A program made the translations under genes and the position numbers. The notes below the pieces were generated by a model, which did not search any database, was not told the origin of the DNA, and saw nothing but the letters and a program-made list of their open reading frames with translations. From NCBI GenBank assembly GCA_002415025.1, contig DIBR01000002.1:15309-79308 (forward strand): 64,000 bases of DNA, written 5' to 3'. Shown piece by piece: positions 43,987 to 51,845 of the stretch (position 1 is the first letter of the stretch; every line of letters begins with the position of its first letter). This DNA is from Spongiibacteraceae bacterium UBA5047. GTDB lineage: Bacteria; Pseudomonadota; Gammaproteobacteria; Pseudomonadales; Spongiibacteraceae.

Positions 43987-44016
43987 CAGCAGCCGGCGAT
44001 TCGCTGTTTCGCACAT

Positions 44017-44049
44017 GTAGGCCCGTATAAGCCGCAGGCGTTGCGGGCG
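44017..44049. repeat. Single TAGGCCCGTATAAGC-type REP element
   Basis: GTAGGCCCGTATAAGCCGCA and flank, ending GCGGGCGT. Same family as the units in the 22.3-22.8 kb repeat and at 16656-16685. It lies between the thiolase and the toxin-antitoxin genes. Confidence 0.6.
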
Positions 44050-44087
44050 TAGCAATACTGACCGCCTTCCTACTTGCACAATATACA

Positions 44088-44119
44088 GCACAAGTTATAC
44101 TTGTGCGTCTTTCTGTACA
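44088..44119. promoter_or_regulatory. YefM-YoeB operator/promoter region
   Basis: A perfect palindrome GCACAAGT-TAT-ACTTGTGC (44088-44106) is followed by a half site with TGTACA (44114-44119), directly before the antitoxin start. The known yefM-yoeB operator of E. coli also has a long palindrome with a TGTACA core plus a short repeat. Autoregulation by the YefM-YoeB complex is expected. Confidence 0.7.
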
Positions 44120-44133
44120 AGTGTCGGGCAGTC

Positions 44134-44388
44134 ATGCGAGTAATCAATTTTTCAGAAGCCAGAAACCGGCTCAAAAATGTTCTGGATCAGGTGGTTGATG
44201 ATGCAGACTACACTATCATCTCGCGCCGTGATGCCGACGATGCGGTGGTTATGTCGCTGGACCAATTCAACAGCTTGATGGAAACGGTGCACCTGCTTAA
44301 AAGCCCGGCTAACGCAGCTCATCTCGATAAATCGATCAAGCAGTACCAGCGTGGACAAGTTAAACAACATGAGCTGATAGATGATTGA
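44134..44388 (+). CDS. yefM: YefM-type antitoxin (Phd/YefM family)
   Basis: An 84-aa protein. ATG 44134 gives the family start MRVINFSEARNRLKNVLDQV; longer frames run into the operator. The N-terminal half is the DNA-binding Phd/YefM fold (ISRRDADDAVVMSLDQFNSL), the C-terminal half the flexible toxin-neutralising tail. It overlaps the toxin gene by 8 bp, so the two are translationally coupled. It represses its own promoter with the toxin as co-repressor. Confidence 0.92.
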   Translation: MRVINFSEARNRLKNVLDQVVDDADYTIISRRDADDAVVMSLDQFNSLMETVHLLKSPANAAHLDKSIKQYQRGQVKQHELIDD

Positions 44389-44647
44389 AATTCTTTCATG
44401 GACGAAGGAAGCGTGGGCGGACTATCTTTACTGGCAAGGGCAGGATAAGAAAACCTTAAGGCGCATCAATAAACTCATCATGGATGCGCGACGATCTCCC
44501 TATGAGGGCATTGGCAAGCCAGAGCCGCTCAGGGAAAACTTGACAGGATTCTGGTCGCGCCGCATAGACGACACGAATCGCCTGGTTTACATCGTTGATG
44601 GTGCTCAACTGACGGTAATTTCCTGCCGGTACCACTACGAAAAATAG
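44381..44647 (+). CDS. yoeB: YoeB-type mRNA endonuclease toxin
   Basis: An 88-aa RelE-fold ribosome-dependent mRNA interferase. It shows WTKEAWADYLYWQGQDKKTLRRINKLI, GIGKPEPLRENLTGFWSRRI (catalytic Glu and Arg region) and the C-terminal YHYEK with the catalytic His and terminal Tyr. All family residues are kept, so it should be active. A G+C-rich hairpin (CACGCTC / GAGCGTG) lies just after the stop. Confidence 0.93.
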   Translation: MIEILSWTKEAWADYLYWQGQDKKTLRRINKLIMDARRSPYEGIGKPEPLRENLTGFWSRRIDDTNRLVYIVDGAQLTVISCRYHYEK

Positions 44648-44683
44648 CGTCACGCTCCGGTATTTCCCGCGCAGAGCGTGCAT

Positions 44684-45050
44684 CTAAAAGTGCATAAACA
44701 ACACCTTTACCGCCGCACTTTTTCCCTGATCATAGCAGGCCATAAAGCCCGGTTTGTAGTCATCCATGGCAAGGCGGTGGGTGATAGTCGGCGTGGCATC
44801 AAAGCCCTTGTTCTGAATAAATTCAAAATACCACTCCATCGCATGTTGGCGTCTGCCTTGCCATTCTTCTATGCCAAAGCCCTTGCTGCCAATGGCCGAA
44901 ATTTCCTTTTGGCCCCGCGCGAGCGGGTAAGCAGCGGGTCGGGGTTGGTATCCAGTTGCACCGGCGACTGCGGGTCAAGAAAGGCTCGCGGGCTGAGATA
45001 TTGGTCAGGCCGAGCCTGGGCTTGTTGTCACGGGAAATAATGGCTTTCAT
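44684..45050 (-). pseudogene. Remnant of a zinc-binding (MDR-type) alcohol dehydrogenase
   Basis: Translation of the minus strand gives a dehydrogenase-like start, MKAIISRDNKPRLGL, at 45050. A short middle piece in another frame (FLDPQSPVQLDTNPDPLL) follows, then a continuous C-terminal piece from about 44906 (IGSKGFGIEEWQGRRQHAM to the tail GKSAAVKVLFMHF, stop at 44684). An intact gene of this family would be about 1 kb; here about two thirds is missing and frames are shifted. It is therefore a deletion- and frameshift-inactivated gene. It points away from the amidohydrolase gene, across operator copy 4. Confidence 0.75.
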
Positions 45051-45112
45051 GCGACGGTCCTGAGCGGGTGACGGTGCCCTGCACGGGAGACCAGAGTTGG
45101 TTGACATATATA

Positions 45113-45122
45113 TAGTATACTA
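45113..45122. promoter_or_regulatory. Operator copy 4 (TAGT-AT-ACTA) before the long amidohydrolase-PQQ operon
   Basis: The perfect palindrome TAGTATACTA, preceded by TTGACATATA at 45101. TTGACA could be a -35 box with the operator in the spacer. It lies 78 bp before ATG 45200 and 63 bp from the start of the divergent dehydrogenase pseudogene. Confidence 0.62.
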
Positions 45123-45199
45123 ATTAACATGAGGGCTACTCTGCAAATGCTCCAGATAATAAAAACAGCCAACCCGGTTTATTGATTGAGGTGAGTGCC

Positions 45200-46537
45200 A
45201 TGAAAGTTGAAGACCTGATTATGGTCAGTGTTGACGATCATATTGTTGAGCCCCCGGACATGTTCGAGCGGCACGCGCCCGCAGAGCTCAAGGACAAGAT
45301 GCCGAAGCTGATTGAAGAGAACGGCGCGGCCTACTGGACCTACGAAGCCATCAAGGTTCCCAATATTGGTCTCAACGCCGTGGTGGGGCGCCCGCGCGAA
45401 GAGTACGGCATGGAGCCGCAGCTTTATTCCCATATGCGCAAAGGCTGCTACGACGTGGATGCCCGCATTGACGATATGAACGCCAACGGCATTCTCGGGT
45501 CGCTGTGTTTCCCCTCCTTTGCCGGCCCCGGTGGCACCACATTCCTGAAAGCGCAGGACAAGAAAATGGCACTGCGCGTTACCCAGATTTATAACGACTG
45601 GCATATTGATGGCTGGTGCGGCGCTCATCCCGGCCGCTTTATTCCGATGGCGATATTGCCGCTGTGGGATGTGAGCCTCATGGTGGAAGAAATCAAGCGG
45701 GTAGAAGCCAAGGGCTGTTATTCGGTGACCTTTCCCGACAACCCCACCGCGCTGGATTTGCCCAGCCTGCACAGCGATCACTGGAAACCGTTTTGGGAAG
45801 TCTGTAACGATCTGGGCATTATGATCAACTGCCATATTGGTTCGGGTTACTTCCCGCCCAGCCCGTCGATGGAGTCACCCATGGACGCCTGGATTACCAC
45901 CATGCCCATGTCGATTGCCAACAGCACCGCCGACTGGATTTTCGGGCGCTTTATGCTGGATTACCCCAATCTCAAAGTGGCGATGTCTGAAGGCGGTATT
46001 GGCTGGGTGCCGTATTTTCTGGAGCGCGCCGACTTCACCAACGAGCACCACAAGCAGTGGACCTTTACCAAGTTTGACGGTGTGAAAAAGCCCAGCGATA
46101 TCTTTCGCGAGCACATCATGACCTGTTTTATCGACGACGAGTTCGGCCTGAAGAATCGCCACGATATTGGCGTAGAGCGCATCACCTACGAGTGCGATTA
46201 CCCGCACTCGGATACGGTGTGGCCACGCTCACCCGAGTACCTGTTCAAGTCCATCGAAAAACTCAAGATTCCCAAAGAGGAAGTTGACCAGATCACTCAC
46301 CTGAATGCGATGCGCGAATGGCGCTATGACCCCTTCAGCATTCACAAGCGTGAAGACTGCACGGTAGGCGCGCTGCGCAAACAGGCGGGCAATGTTGATA
46401 CTGCATCGAAGTCGATGGGTGGCAAGAGTCCGATCTTTAACGAAGGCAACCCCGTAACCTTTGCCGCAGTCATGGAAATGTTTGGCAACCGCGTAGCAAA
46501 AGCGGATGAGAAACGCGATTCAGAAAAACAAAACTGA
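45200..46537 (+). CDS. Amidohydrolase_2 family metal-dependent hydrolase or decarboxylase
   Basis: A 445-aa TIM-barrel protein, start ATG 45200 with GAGGTGAG upstream. The metal motif VSVDDHIVEPPDMF (DxHxxE) is at residues 9-22, further ligands lie around NCHIGSGYF near 212, and the catalytic Asp is in YECDYPHSD near 332. It is intact at the positions that the 16711 paralogue has lost. A mobile C-terminal extension follows the barrel. It leads a seven-gene operon with fused ACAD, two CoA ligases, hydratase and the periplasmic PQQ pair. C-C bond hydrolysis or decarboxylation of a ring-cleavage product is likely. Confidence 0.88.
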   Translation: MKVEDLIMVSVDDHIVEPPDMFERHAPAELKDKMPKLIEENGAAYWTYEAIKVPNIGLNAVVGRPREEYGMEPQLYSHMRKGCYDVDARIDDMNANGILGSLCFPSFAGPGGTTFLKAQDKKMALRVTQIYNDWHIDGWCGAHPGRFIPMAILPLWDVSLMVEEIKRVEAKGCYSVTFPDNPTALDLPSLHSDHWKPFWEVCNDLGIMINCHIGSGYFPPSPSMESPMDAWITTMPMSIANSTADWIFGRFMLDYPNLKVAMSEGGIGWVPYFLERADFTNEHHKQWTFTKFDGVKKPSDIFREHIMTCFIDDEFGLKNRHDIGVERITYECDYPHSDTVWPRSPEYLFKSIEKLKIPKEEVDQITHLNAMREWRYDPFSIHKREDCTVGALRKQAGNVDTASKSMGGKSPIFNEGNPVTFAAVMEMFGNRVAKADEKRDSEKQN

Positions 46538-46571
46538 TCGGCCAGCCATAACGATAAAACGGGATAATTGC

Positions 46572-48770
46572 ATGCAGCTACAACCATCGGAAGACCAGCG
46601 ACTTGTCAGGGACTCGTTCGCGGCCTTTTTCCGCAAGGAACTGCCCTCGGCACGTATTCGGGAGGCCGAGCGCGCCGGCGGATTTGATACCGCGTTGTGG
46701 CAAAGTCTGGTAGCGCTGGGTGCGCCTCTAATGCGTGTACCGGCCGACAAGGGCGGCAGTGATTCCGGTTTGCTGGATGCGGTATTTATGGCCGCTGAGT
46801 ACGGGCGTTATCTCGCGCCCGCGCCACTGCTGGAAGTGCTGGTTGCCGCACGGTTGCTGGCTGCGCTCAACCGCGACGAGTTACTGGAACAGATAGCGCG
46901 GGGTGACCGGCGGGTTGGTTTCATGCCTCTGCCTGTTAATGCAGGCGACAGGGTGGTTGTTCCCAACCTTTGCGCTTGTGATGCAATTGTTGCGCTGCGT
47001 GACAATCAACTGGTGTTGCTGACAATAGACTCAGCTCCGTTGGCGCAAAATAATCTGGGGCGCGCCGCCATTGCTCCCTGGCCGGTGCCGGCAGACGCCG
47101 AGCTTCTGGCCGAAGGCCCGGACGCAATCAACCTGTTTCAGGGTGCGGCGGAGGAATGGAAATTACTGGTGGCGTCGGCGGCGGTTGGTGCGGCGCAGCG
47201 CGCGATGGAGATTGCCTCCGAATACGCGAATGAGCGCGAAGCCTTTGGCCGCCCGATTGGCAGTTATCAGGGCATTGCCCATCCGCTGGCGGACTCTGCC
47301 TGTGATGTGGATGGTGCAGAGCTTTTGATATGGCGTGCGGTCAGTGCCATCGCCGAAAAAGACCCGGAGGCAGACTCGCTGATCTCGCAAGTGTGGTGGT
47401 GGGTATCCGAAGCCTGTCCGATGGCGGCACATCGCTCGCTCAGAACCCTCGGTGGTTACGGCCTCACCCTGGAGTACGACGCTCAACTCTATCTGCGCCG
47501 AATCAAAACCTGGGTACTGTTGTGCGGCAACCCCGAAAGTGCGCTCGATGACGCCGGTGCCCGCCTGTTTTTACAGCAGCATGTCGGGTTGCCACCTGCG
47601 GGCGAGGTGAGTATTGAATTTGGTTTGGGTGAACAGGCCCATGCCTACGAGCAGGAAACACGTACATTCTTTGAGAAAAACCTGACGTCTGAGTTGAAGA
47701 AAAAACGCCATCATTCAACCTCCAGCCACGATCCGGAATTTCACAAACAGCTGGCGGCGGCCGGGCTGATTTTTGGCAACTGGCCGGTAGAGCAGGGCGG
47801 TCGCGGCTACGACGGTTATATTGCCCACGCGGCGAGCCGGGTATTTGAAGAAGTGAACTGGTCTACCTTTATGGCGGGCACCAGTGGCATGGTAGCCGGG
47901 GTTATCCAGTTGTTCGGCTCCGACGAGGCCAAGCGTGACATTCTGCCGCGCATACGCGACGGCGAGATTATCTGCTCGCTGGGTTTTAGCGAACCGAGTT
48001 GCGGATCAGATGTGTTTGCCGCCAAAACCAGTGCGGTAAAAGACGGCGATGACTGGCTGATCAATGGCCAGAAAATGTTTACCACCGGCGCGCACATCGC
48101 CGACTACGTGCTGCTGCTTACCCGCACCGACCCCGATGCGAAAAAGCACGCGGGTATCACCCTGTTTCTGGTGCCGCTCAAAGCCGAGGGCGTGGAAATA
48201 CACAAGGTTGAAACCCTGATGAGTGAGCGCACCAACATCACTTACTATCAGGACGTGCGCGTGAGCGATGCCATGCGCCTGGGCGATGTGAATGCCGGTG
48301 TGTTCGTTATGATCAAGGCGCTGGAATCCGAACACAGCGGCGCCGGCTATCACATGGGGCAGATTTCATTGTGGTTGCATGCCATGCAGTGGGCGAACAC
48401 AAAAGACGCTAATGGGCAGCGGCCACTCGATAACGCCGATATCCGCCGTGGCCTCGCCAGAGTCAGAACGCGCTTCAATGTTTCCGAAATTTTGATGTTC
48501 AGAAGTCTCTGGGCATCGGAAGAAGGTGTTGAGGGAACGCTTTATGGCCCCAAATCCAAATTGTTCGCCTCTGAAAGTTACACCACCAACAGTTGGGAGC
48601 TGATGAAACTGGCGGCGCCTTTCTCACTCTTCGAGGGCCGCGAGGGTCTCGGTGGCATCGAGCAGGGCCATCGCCGCGCCTACGGCACAACCATCTATGG
48701 CGGCACCAGCGAAATCCATCGCAGCCGTATTGCCGAAAGTGCGCTCGGCTTGCCGCGCACCCGCGGTTGA
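46572..48770 (+). CDS. Fused double acyl-CoA dehydrogenase
   Basis: A 732-aa protein with two ACAD units in one chain. Residues 1-340 form a short-type unit without a SEPGAGSD-like block but with EYANEREAFGRPIGSYQGIA and RTLGGYGLTLEYDAQLYLRR. Residues 355-732 form a canonical unit with FSEPSCGSDVFAA near 475, WLINGQKMFTTGAHI and GGTSEIHRSRIAE. The order, short then canonical, equals that of the separate gene pair at 26308-28574. ATG 46572 starts the first helix properly; an upstream frame overlaps the preceding gene and has no ribosome site. A heterodimeric, ChsE-like active site built inside one chain is the likely design, suited to bulky acyl-CoAs. Confidence 0.9.
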   Translation: MQLQPSEDQRLVRDSFAAFFRKELPSARIREAERAGGFDTALWQSLVALGAPLMRVPADKGGSDSGLLDAVFMAAEYGRYLAPAPLLEVLVAARLLAALNRDELLEQIARGDRRVGFMPLPVNAGDRVVVPNLCACDAIVALRDNQLVLLTIDSAPLAQNNLGRAAIAPWPVPADAELLAEGPDAINLFQGAAEEWKLLVASAAVGAAQRAMEIASEYANEREAFGRPIGSYQGIAHPLADSACDVDGAELLIWRAVSAIAEKDPEADSLISQVWWWVSEACPMAAHRSLRTLGGYGLTLEYDAQLYLRRIKTWVLLCGNPESALDDAGARLFLQQHVGLPPAGEVSIEFGLGEQAHAYEQETRTFFEKNLTSELKKKRHHSTSSHDPEFHKQLAAAGLIFGNWPVEQGGRGYDGYIAHAASRVFEEVNWSTFMAGTSGMVAGVIQLFGSDEAKRDILPRIRDGEIICSLGFSEPSCGSDVFAAKTSAVKDGDDWLINGQKMFTTGAHIADYVLLLTRTDPDAKKHAGITLFLVPLKAEGVEIHKVETLMSERTNITYYQDVRVSDAMRLGDVNAGVFVMIKALESEHSGAGYHMGQISLWLHAMQWANTKDANGQRPLDNADIRRGLARVRTRFNVSEILMFRSLWASEEGVEGTLYGPKSKLFASESYTTNSWELMKLAAPFSLFEGREGLGGIEQGHRRAYGTTIYGGTSEIHRSRIAESALGLPRTRG

Positions 48771-48784
48771 AGTGAGCTAATACC

Positions 48785-50476
48785 ATGACGGGCGCAGCGA
48801 GCAACAACACACTGTACGGGCCGCCGCTGGCAGACGCTGAGGGCATTGGTGCGTTAACACTGGGCAGTTTTTTACTCGATGTGAGCGAGCGTTACGGCGA
48901 CCGTGAACTGTTGGTCTTCTACGAGGGCGGGCAGCGCATCAGCTGGAGCTATCGCGATTTGCAAGAGCAGGCGCTGGCCCTGGCCAGTGCCATGGTGGCG
49001 GGTGGCGTCAGCAAGGGCACCCGTGTTGGCATCGTAATGGGCAGCAGGCCGGAATGTGTGGCGGCAATATTTGCCGCAGCGCTGGCAGGTGCTGTTGCCG
49101 TGCCGCTATCGACCATGGCGAGTGCAGATGAACTGGCGTATCTCATTCGACAGGCGGATATCCATACTCTTTTTACCCAGAAGGAACTTGGCGGCAAACA
49201 TCCCCTGCTGCAAACCCTGTACAGAATTTCACCGGAGTTGCGTGAGGCTGGTTACAGCGAGCGTTTTCCCTACCTGAAGACGGTCGTTGCGTTGGGAACA
49301 GATCACAGTGAAGGTTCCGTTGTCTGTTGGCAGGATTATTTGTCTAACGGAGTATCAGTGCCGCAATCGCTGATACTTGCGCGTAACAGTGAGGTTTCTC
49401 CAGCCGATGCGGGGCTGATCATTTACTCCTCCGGCAGTACCGCCAACCCGAAAGGCGTGTTGCATACTCAACGCGCGCCAACGCTTCAGGCTTGGCATCA
49501 GGCCAGAATATTTTGCCGTACCACCGAAACCCGTATGTGGACCACCTTCCCGCTGTTCTGGACGGCCGGATTCAATACGGTGATGGGCGCCACCATGGCG
49601 GCGGGCGGTTGCTGGGTTATGCAGGAACTGTTTGAAGCCGGTGCCGCCATAGCGCTAATCCAGAAAGAGCGCGTTACCGAACCCTATGCACTGCCACACC
49701 ATACCGGCGCGATGGAAGAGCACGCCGATTGGGCACAAGCAGACTTTTCTGCAGTGCGTTGTGTCAGCGGTCGTTCACCTTTTTGCAGGCACCCTTCTGT
49801 AACGGCGCGCGACAAGAACTGGCACGGTGTCTGGGCTTACGGGGCCAGTGAAACATGCGCGATCAGCATTAGCCACTACGCCAATACCGACCCCGCAATT
49901 ATTACGGCCAGCGCCGGGCGGTTGTTACCCGGCAATAGTTTGCGCGTGGTGGATACCAACAACGGTGACACGCTTGCCGTGGGCGAAGAGGGTGAACTGT
50001 GCATTAAAGGCCCGACATTGATGGAGCGCTACGTAAAAGCGGCGCGCGAAGACTGTTTTGATGCCGATGGCTTTTTTCACACCGGCGACAGCGGTTACTA
50101 CGACAGTGAAGGCTACGTTCATTGGACCGGGCGCCTGACCGACATGATTAAAACTGCCGGCGCCAATGTGTCTCCGGCGGAAGTGCAGCGCGTAATTCAG
50201 CGCGTGTTACCAACTTTCAAGATCAGTCAGGTGGTCGGCCTGCCCGACGACAAACTCGGTCAGATAGTGGTGTTGTGCGTCGTCTTGCAAGAGGGTGAGA
50301 GCCAAAGTGAAGAAGAGGTTCGCGCTACGCTCAAGCAACACCTCGCCAGCTACAAGGTGCCGCGACGGGTGCTGTTCTTTGATGAGAAAGATGTACCGAT
50401 GACCGCCAGCGGTGAAAAGGTTAAGGATGCCGAGCTGCGCGAACTCGCTGCAGCAAGGATTAAAAACGCAGAATAA
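48785..50476 (+). CDS. Class I adenylate-forming acyl-CoA synthetase
   Basis: A 563-aa AMP-binding ligase 14 bp after the fused ACAD gene. Phosphate loop IYSSGSTANPKGVLHTQ near residue 215, acyl-AMP motif YGASETCAI near 352, HTGDSGYYD hinge near 432, GRLTDMIKTAGANVSP near 450 and the C-terminal lysine block PMTASGEKVKDAEL near 540. The usual Thr-Gly in the phosphate loop is replaced by Thr-Ala, a mild deviation. It activates an unknown acid for the ACAD and hydratase encoded beside it. Confidence 0.88.
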   Translation: MTGAASNNTLYGPPLADAEGIGALTLGSFLLDVSERYGDRELLVFYEGGQRISWSYRDLQEQALALASAMVAGGVSKGTRVGIVMGSRPECVAAIFAAALAGAVAVPLSTMASADELAYLIRQADIHTLFTQKELGGKHPLLQTLYRISPELREAGYSERFPYLKTVVALGTDHSEGSVVCWQDYLSNGVSVPQSLILARNSEVSPADAGLIIYSSGSTANPKGVLHTQRAPTLQAWHQARIFCRTTETRMWTTFPLFWTAGFNTVMGATMAAGGCWVMQELFEAGAAIALIQKERVTEPYALPHHTGAMEEHADWAQADFSAVRCVSGRSPFCRHPSVTARDKNWHGVWAYGASETCAISISHYANTDPAIITASAGRLLPGNSLRVVDTNNGDTLAVGEEGELCIKGPTLMERYVKAAREDCFDADGFFHTGDSGYYDSEGYVHWTGRLTDMIKTAGANVSPAEVQRVIQRVLPTFKISQVVGLPDDKLGQIVVLCVVLQEGESQSEEEVRATLKQHLASYKVPRRVLFFDEKDVPMTASGEKVKDAELRELAAARIKNAE

Positions 50477-50522
50477 TATCCGGCATGTTATTGATAAAAA
50501 TTTATAAAACAGGAGCAGCACC

Positions 50523-51716
50523 ATGTCCGAACAAGTAAAGCGCAGGGAAGACGGCACCATTGAAATGGATGCATCCGATCTCGATAATTTTATGGGGCGC
50601 CCCTTTCCCACCAATATGCTGCGCGAATCCATTCACGTTAACGACATTCGCCGTTGGGTGCAGGGCATGCACTACGCCAACCCCCTGCACTTTGATGACG
50701 ACTGGGCGGCCGAGAGCCGCTTCGGAAAGATTGTTGCCCCTTATTCCTTTACGGTAGCCACCACTAACGGTCACGGTGCGGCGCCTACCAATATTGGTTT
50801 GATACCTAATTCACACCTTATCTTTGGCGGCGACGAATGGTGGTTTTTCGGGCCGCGGATATACCCCGGCGACCATATCAAAACCTACCCCATGCCCTAC
50901 GACTACAAGGTGACAGATACCAGCTTCGCCGGGCCTACCTGCTTCCAGCGCGGTGACACCAGCTACGTTAATCAGAATGGTGACCGCATTGCCCTGCAGC
51001 GCTCCACCTCCATTCGCTACATCGTTGAAAATGCGCGCAACAAAAAAGTATTCGCACGCGAAGATGACCCGGAGTGGACCGAAGAAGAACTGATAAAGCT
51101 TGAAGAAACCAAAGTTGAATTTATCAAAAGCCTGCGCGCGCTCGGCCACGACAAGCGCTTGTATGACTCGGTAAAAGTTGGCGAAAAGCTGGTGACCAAT
51201 GTGCTGGGCCCGCACAGCCTCGCTTCGTTCGCCACCGAGTGGCGCGCTTACCCCATGACGATCTGGTTTGGTGCAGTGCGCTCCTCCGGCGCGCGTCAGG
51301 ACAACAAGGGCTATACGCCGGAAATGAGCGGTTTTGAAGGCAACCGAGAAATGGAAAAATTCAATCCGGAGCTAACCGATGGCGCTTACTACGGGCCATC
51401 GCGTGGGCACCTGCAACCGAAATGGGCCAAGCATGTGGGCATGGGCAGGGGCTACGGTTATGGCGCGTCTATGGGTGCGTGGGTGCTCGACTATGCCAGT
51501 GCCTTTATGGGCGAGTGGGGGCAGCTCGTGAACGCGAAAACCCAGTATCGCAACCCGGCCTTTACCGGTGATGCCACCTTTCTCAACGGCGAAGTGACCG
51601 ACAAGAAAATTGATGCGGAAGGGCGCGGCATTGTCACGGTCGAGATTGTGCTGACCAATCAGGAAGACGCAGTGATGGCCAAGGGTGTTGTTGAGATGGA
51701 ATTGCCGCGTGACTGA
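50523..51716 (+). CDS. MaoC/FAS1-like double-hotdog dehydratase (enoyl-CoA hydratase)
   Basis: A 397-aa protein with AGGAG before ATG 50523. The N-terminal half has the FAS1-like dehydratase features (IRRWVQGMHYANPLHFDDDWA, then GKIVAPYSFTVATTNGHG). The C-terminal half is a second hotdog domain (YGASMGAWVLDYASAFMGEWGQLVNAKTQYRNPAF, split by me over residues 315-350). MaoC-like hydratases of this layout hydrate bulky 2-enoyl-CoAs in steroid and terpenoid degradation. It follows the CoA ligase in the operon and is the natural partner of the fused ACAD. Confidence 0.82.
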   Translation: MSEQVKRREDGTIEMDASDLDNFMGRPFPTNMLRESIHVNDIRRWVQGMHYANPLHFDDDWAAESRFGKIVAPYSFTVATTNGHGAAPTNIGLIPNSHLIFGGDEWWFFGPRIYPGDHIKTYPMPYDYKVTDTSFAGPTCFQRGDTSYVNQNGDRIALQRSTSIRYIVENARNKKVFAREDDPEWTEEELIKLEETKVEFIKSLRALGHDKRLYDSVKVGEKLVTNVLGPHSLASFATEWRAYPMTIWFGAVRSSGARQDNKGYTPEMSGFEGNREMEKFNPELTDGAYYGPSRGHLQPKWAKHVGMGRGYGYGASMGAWVLDYASAFMGEWGQLVNAKTQYRNPAFTGDATFLNGEVTDKKIDAEGRGIVTVEIVLTNQEDAVMAKGVVEMELPRD

Positions 51717-51845
51717 GCGTAGCTGAGACAAGAGAACTGATATGAGTTTGCTGAAAACCGGAGCACGACAGAGACGCGCCGGGTCTGTGCGTCGCGCGAC
51801 CGGAGCGAGCAAGCACACGGCTCAGTCTTCTTCGGACTAACGAAT

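Noticed and set aside
51741..51839. 32-codon arginine- and serine-rich frame before the CoA ligase at 51846
   Set aside because: No clear ribosome site and no family; possibly an upstream leader, but the evidence is too thin.
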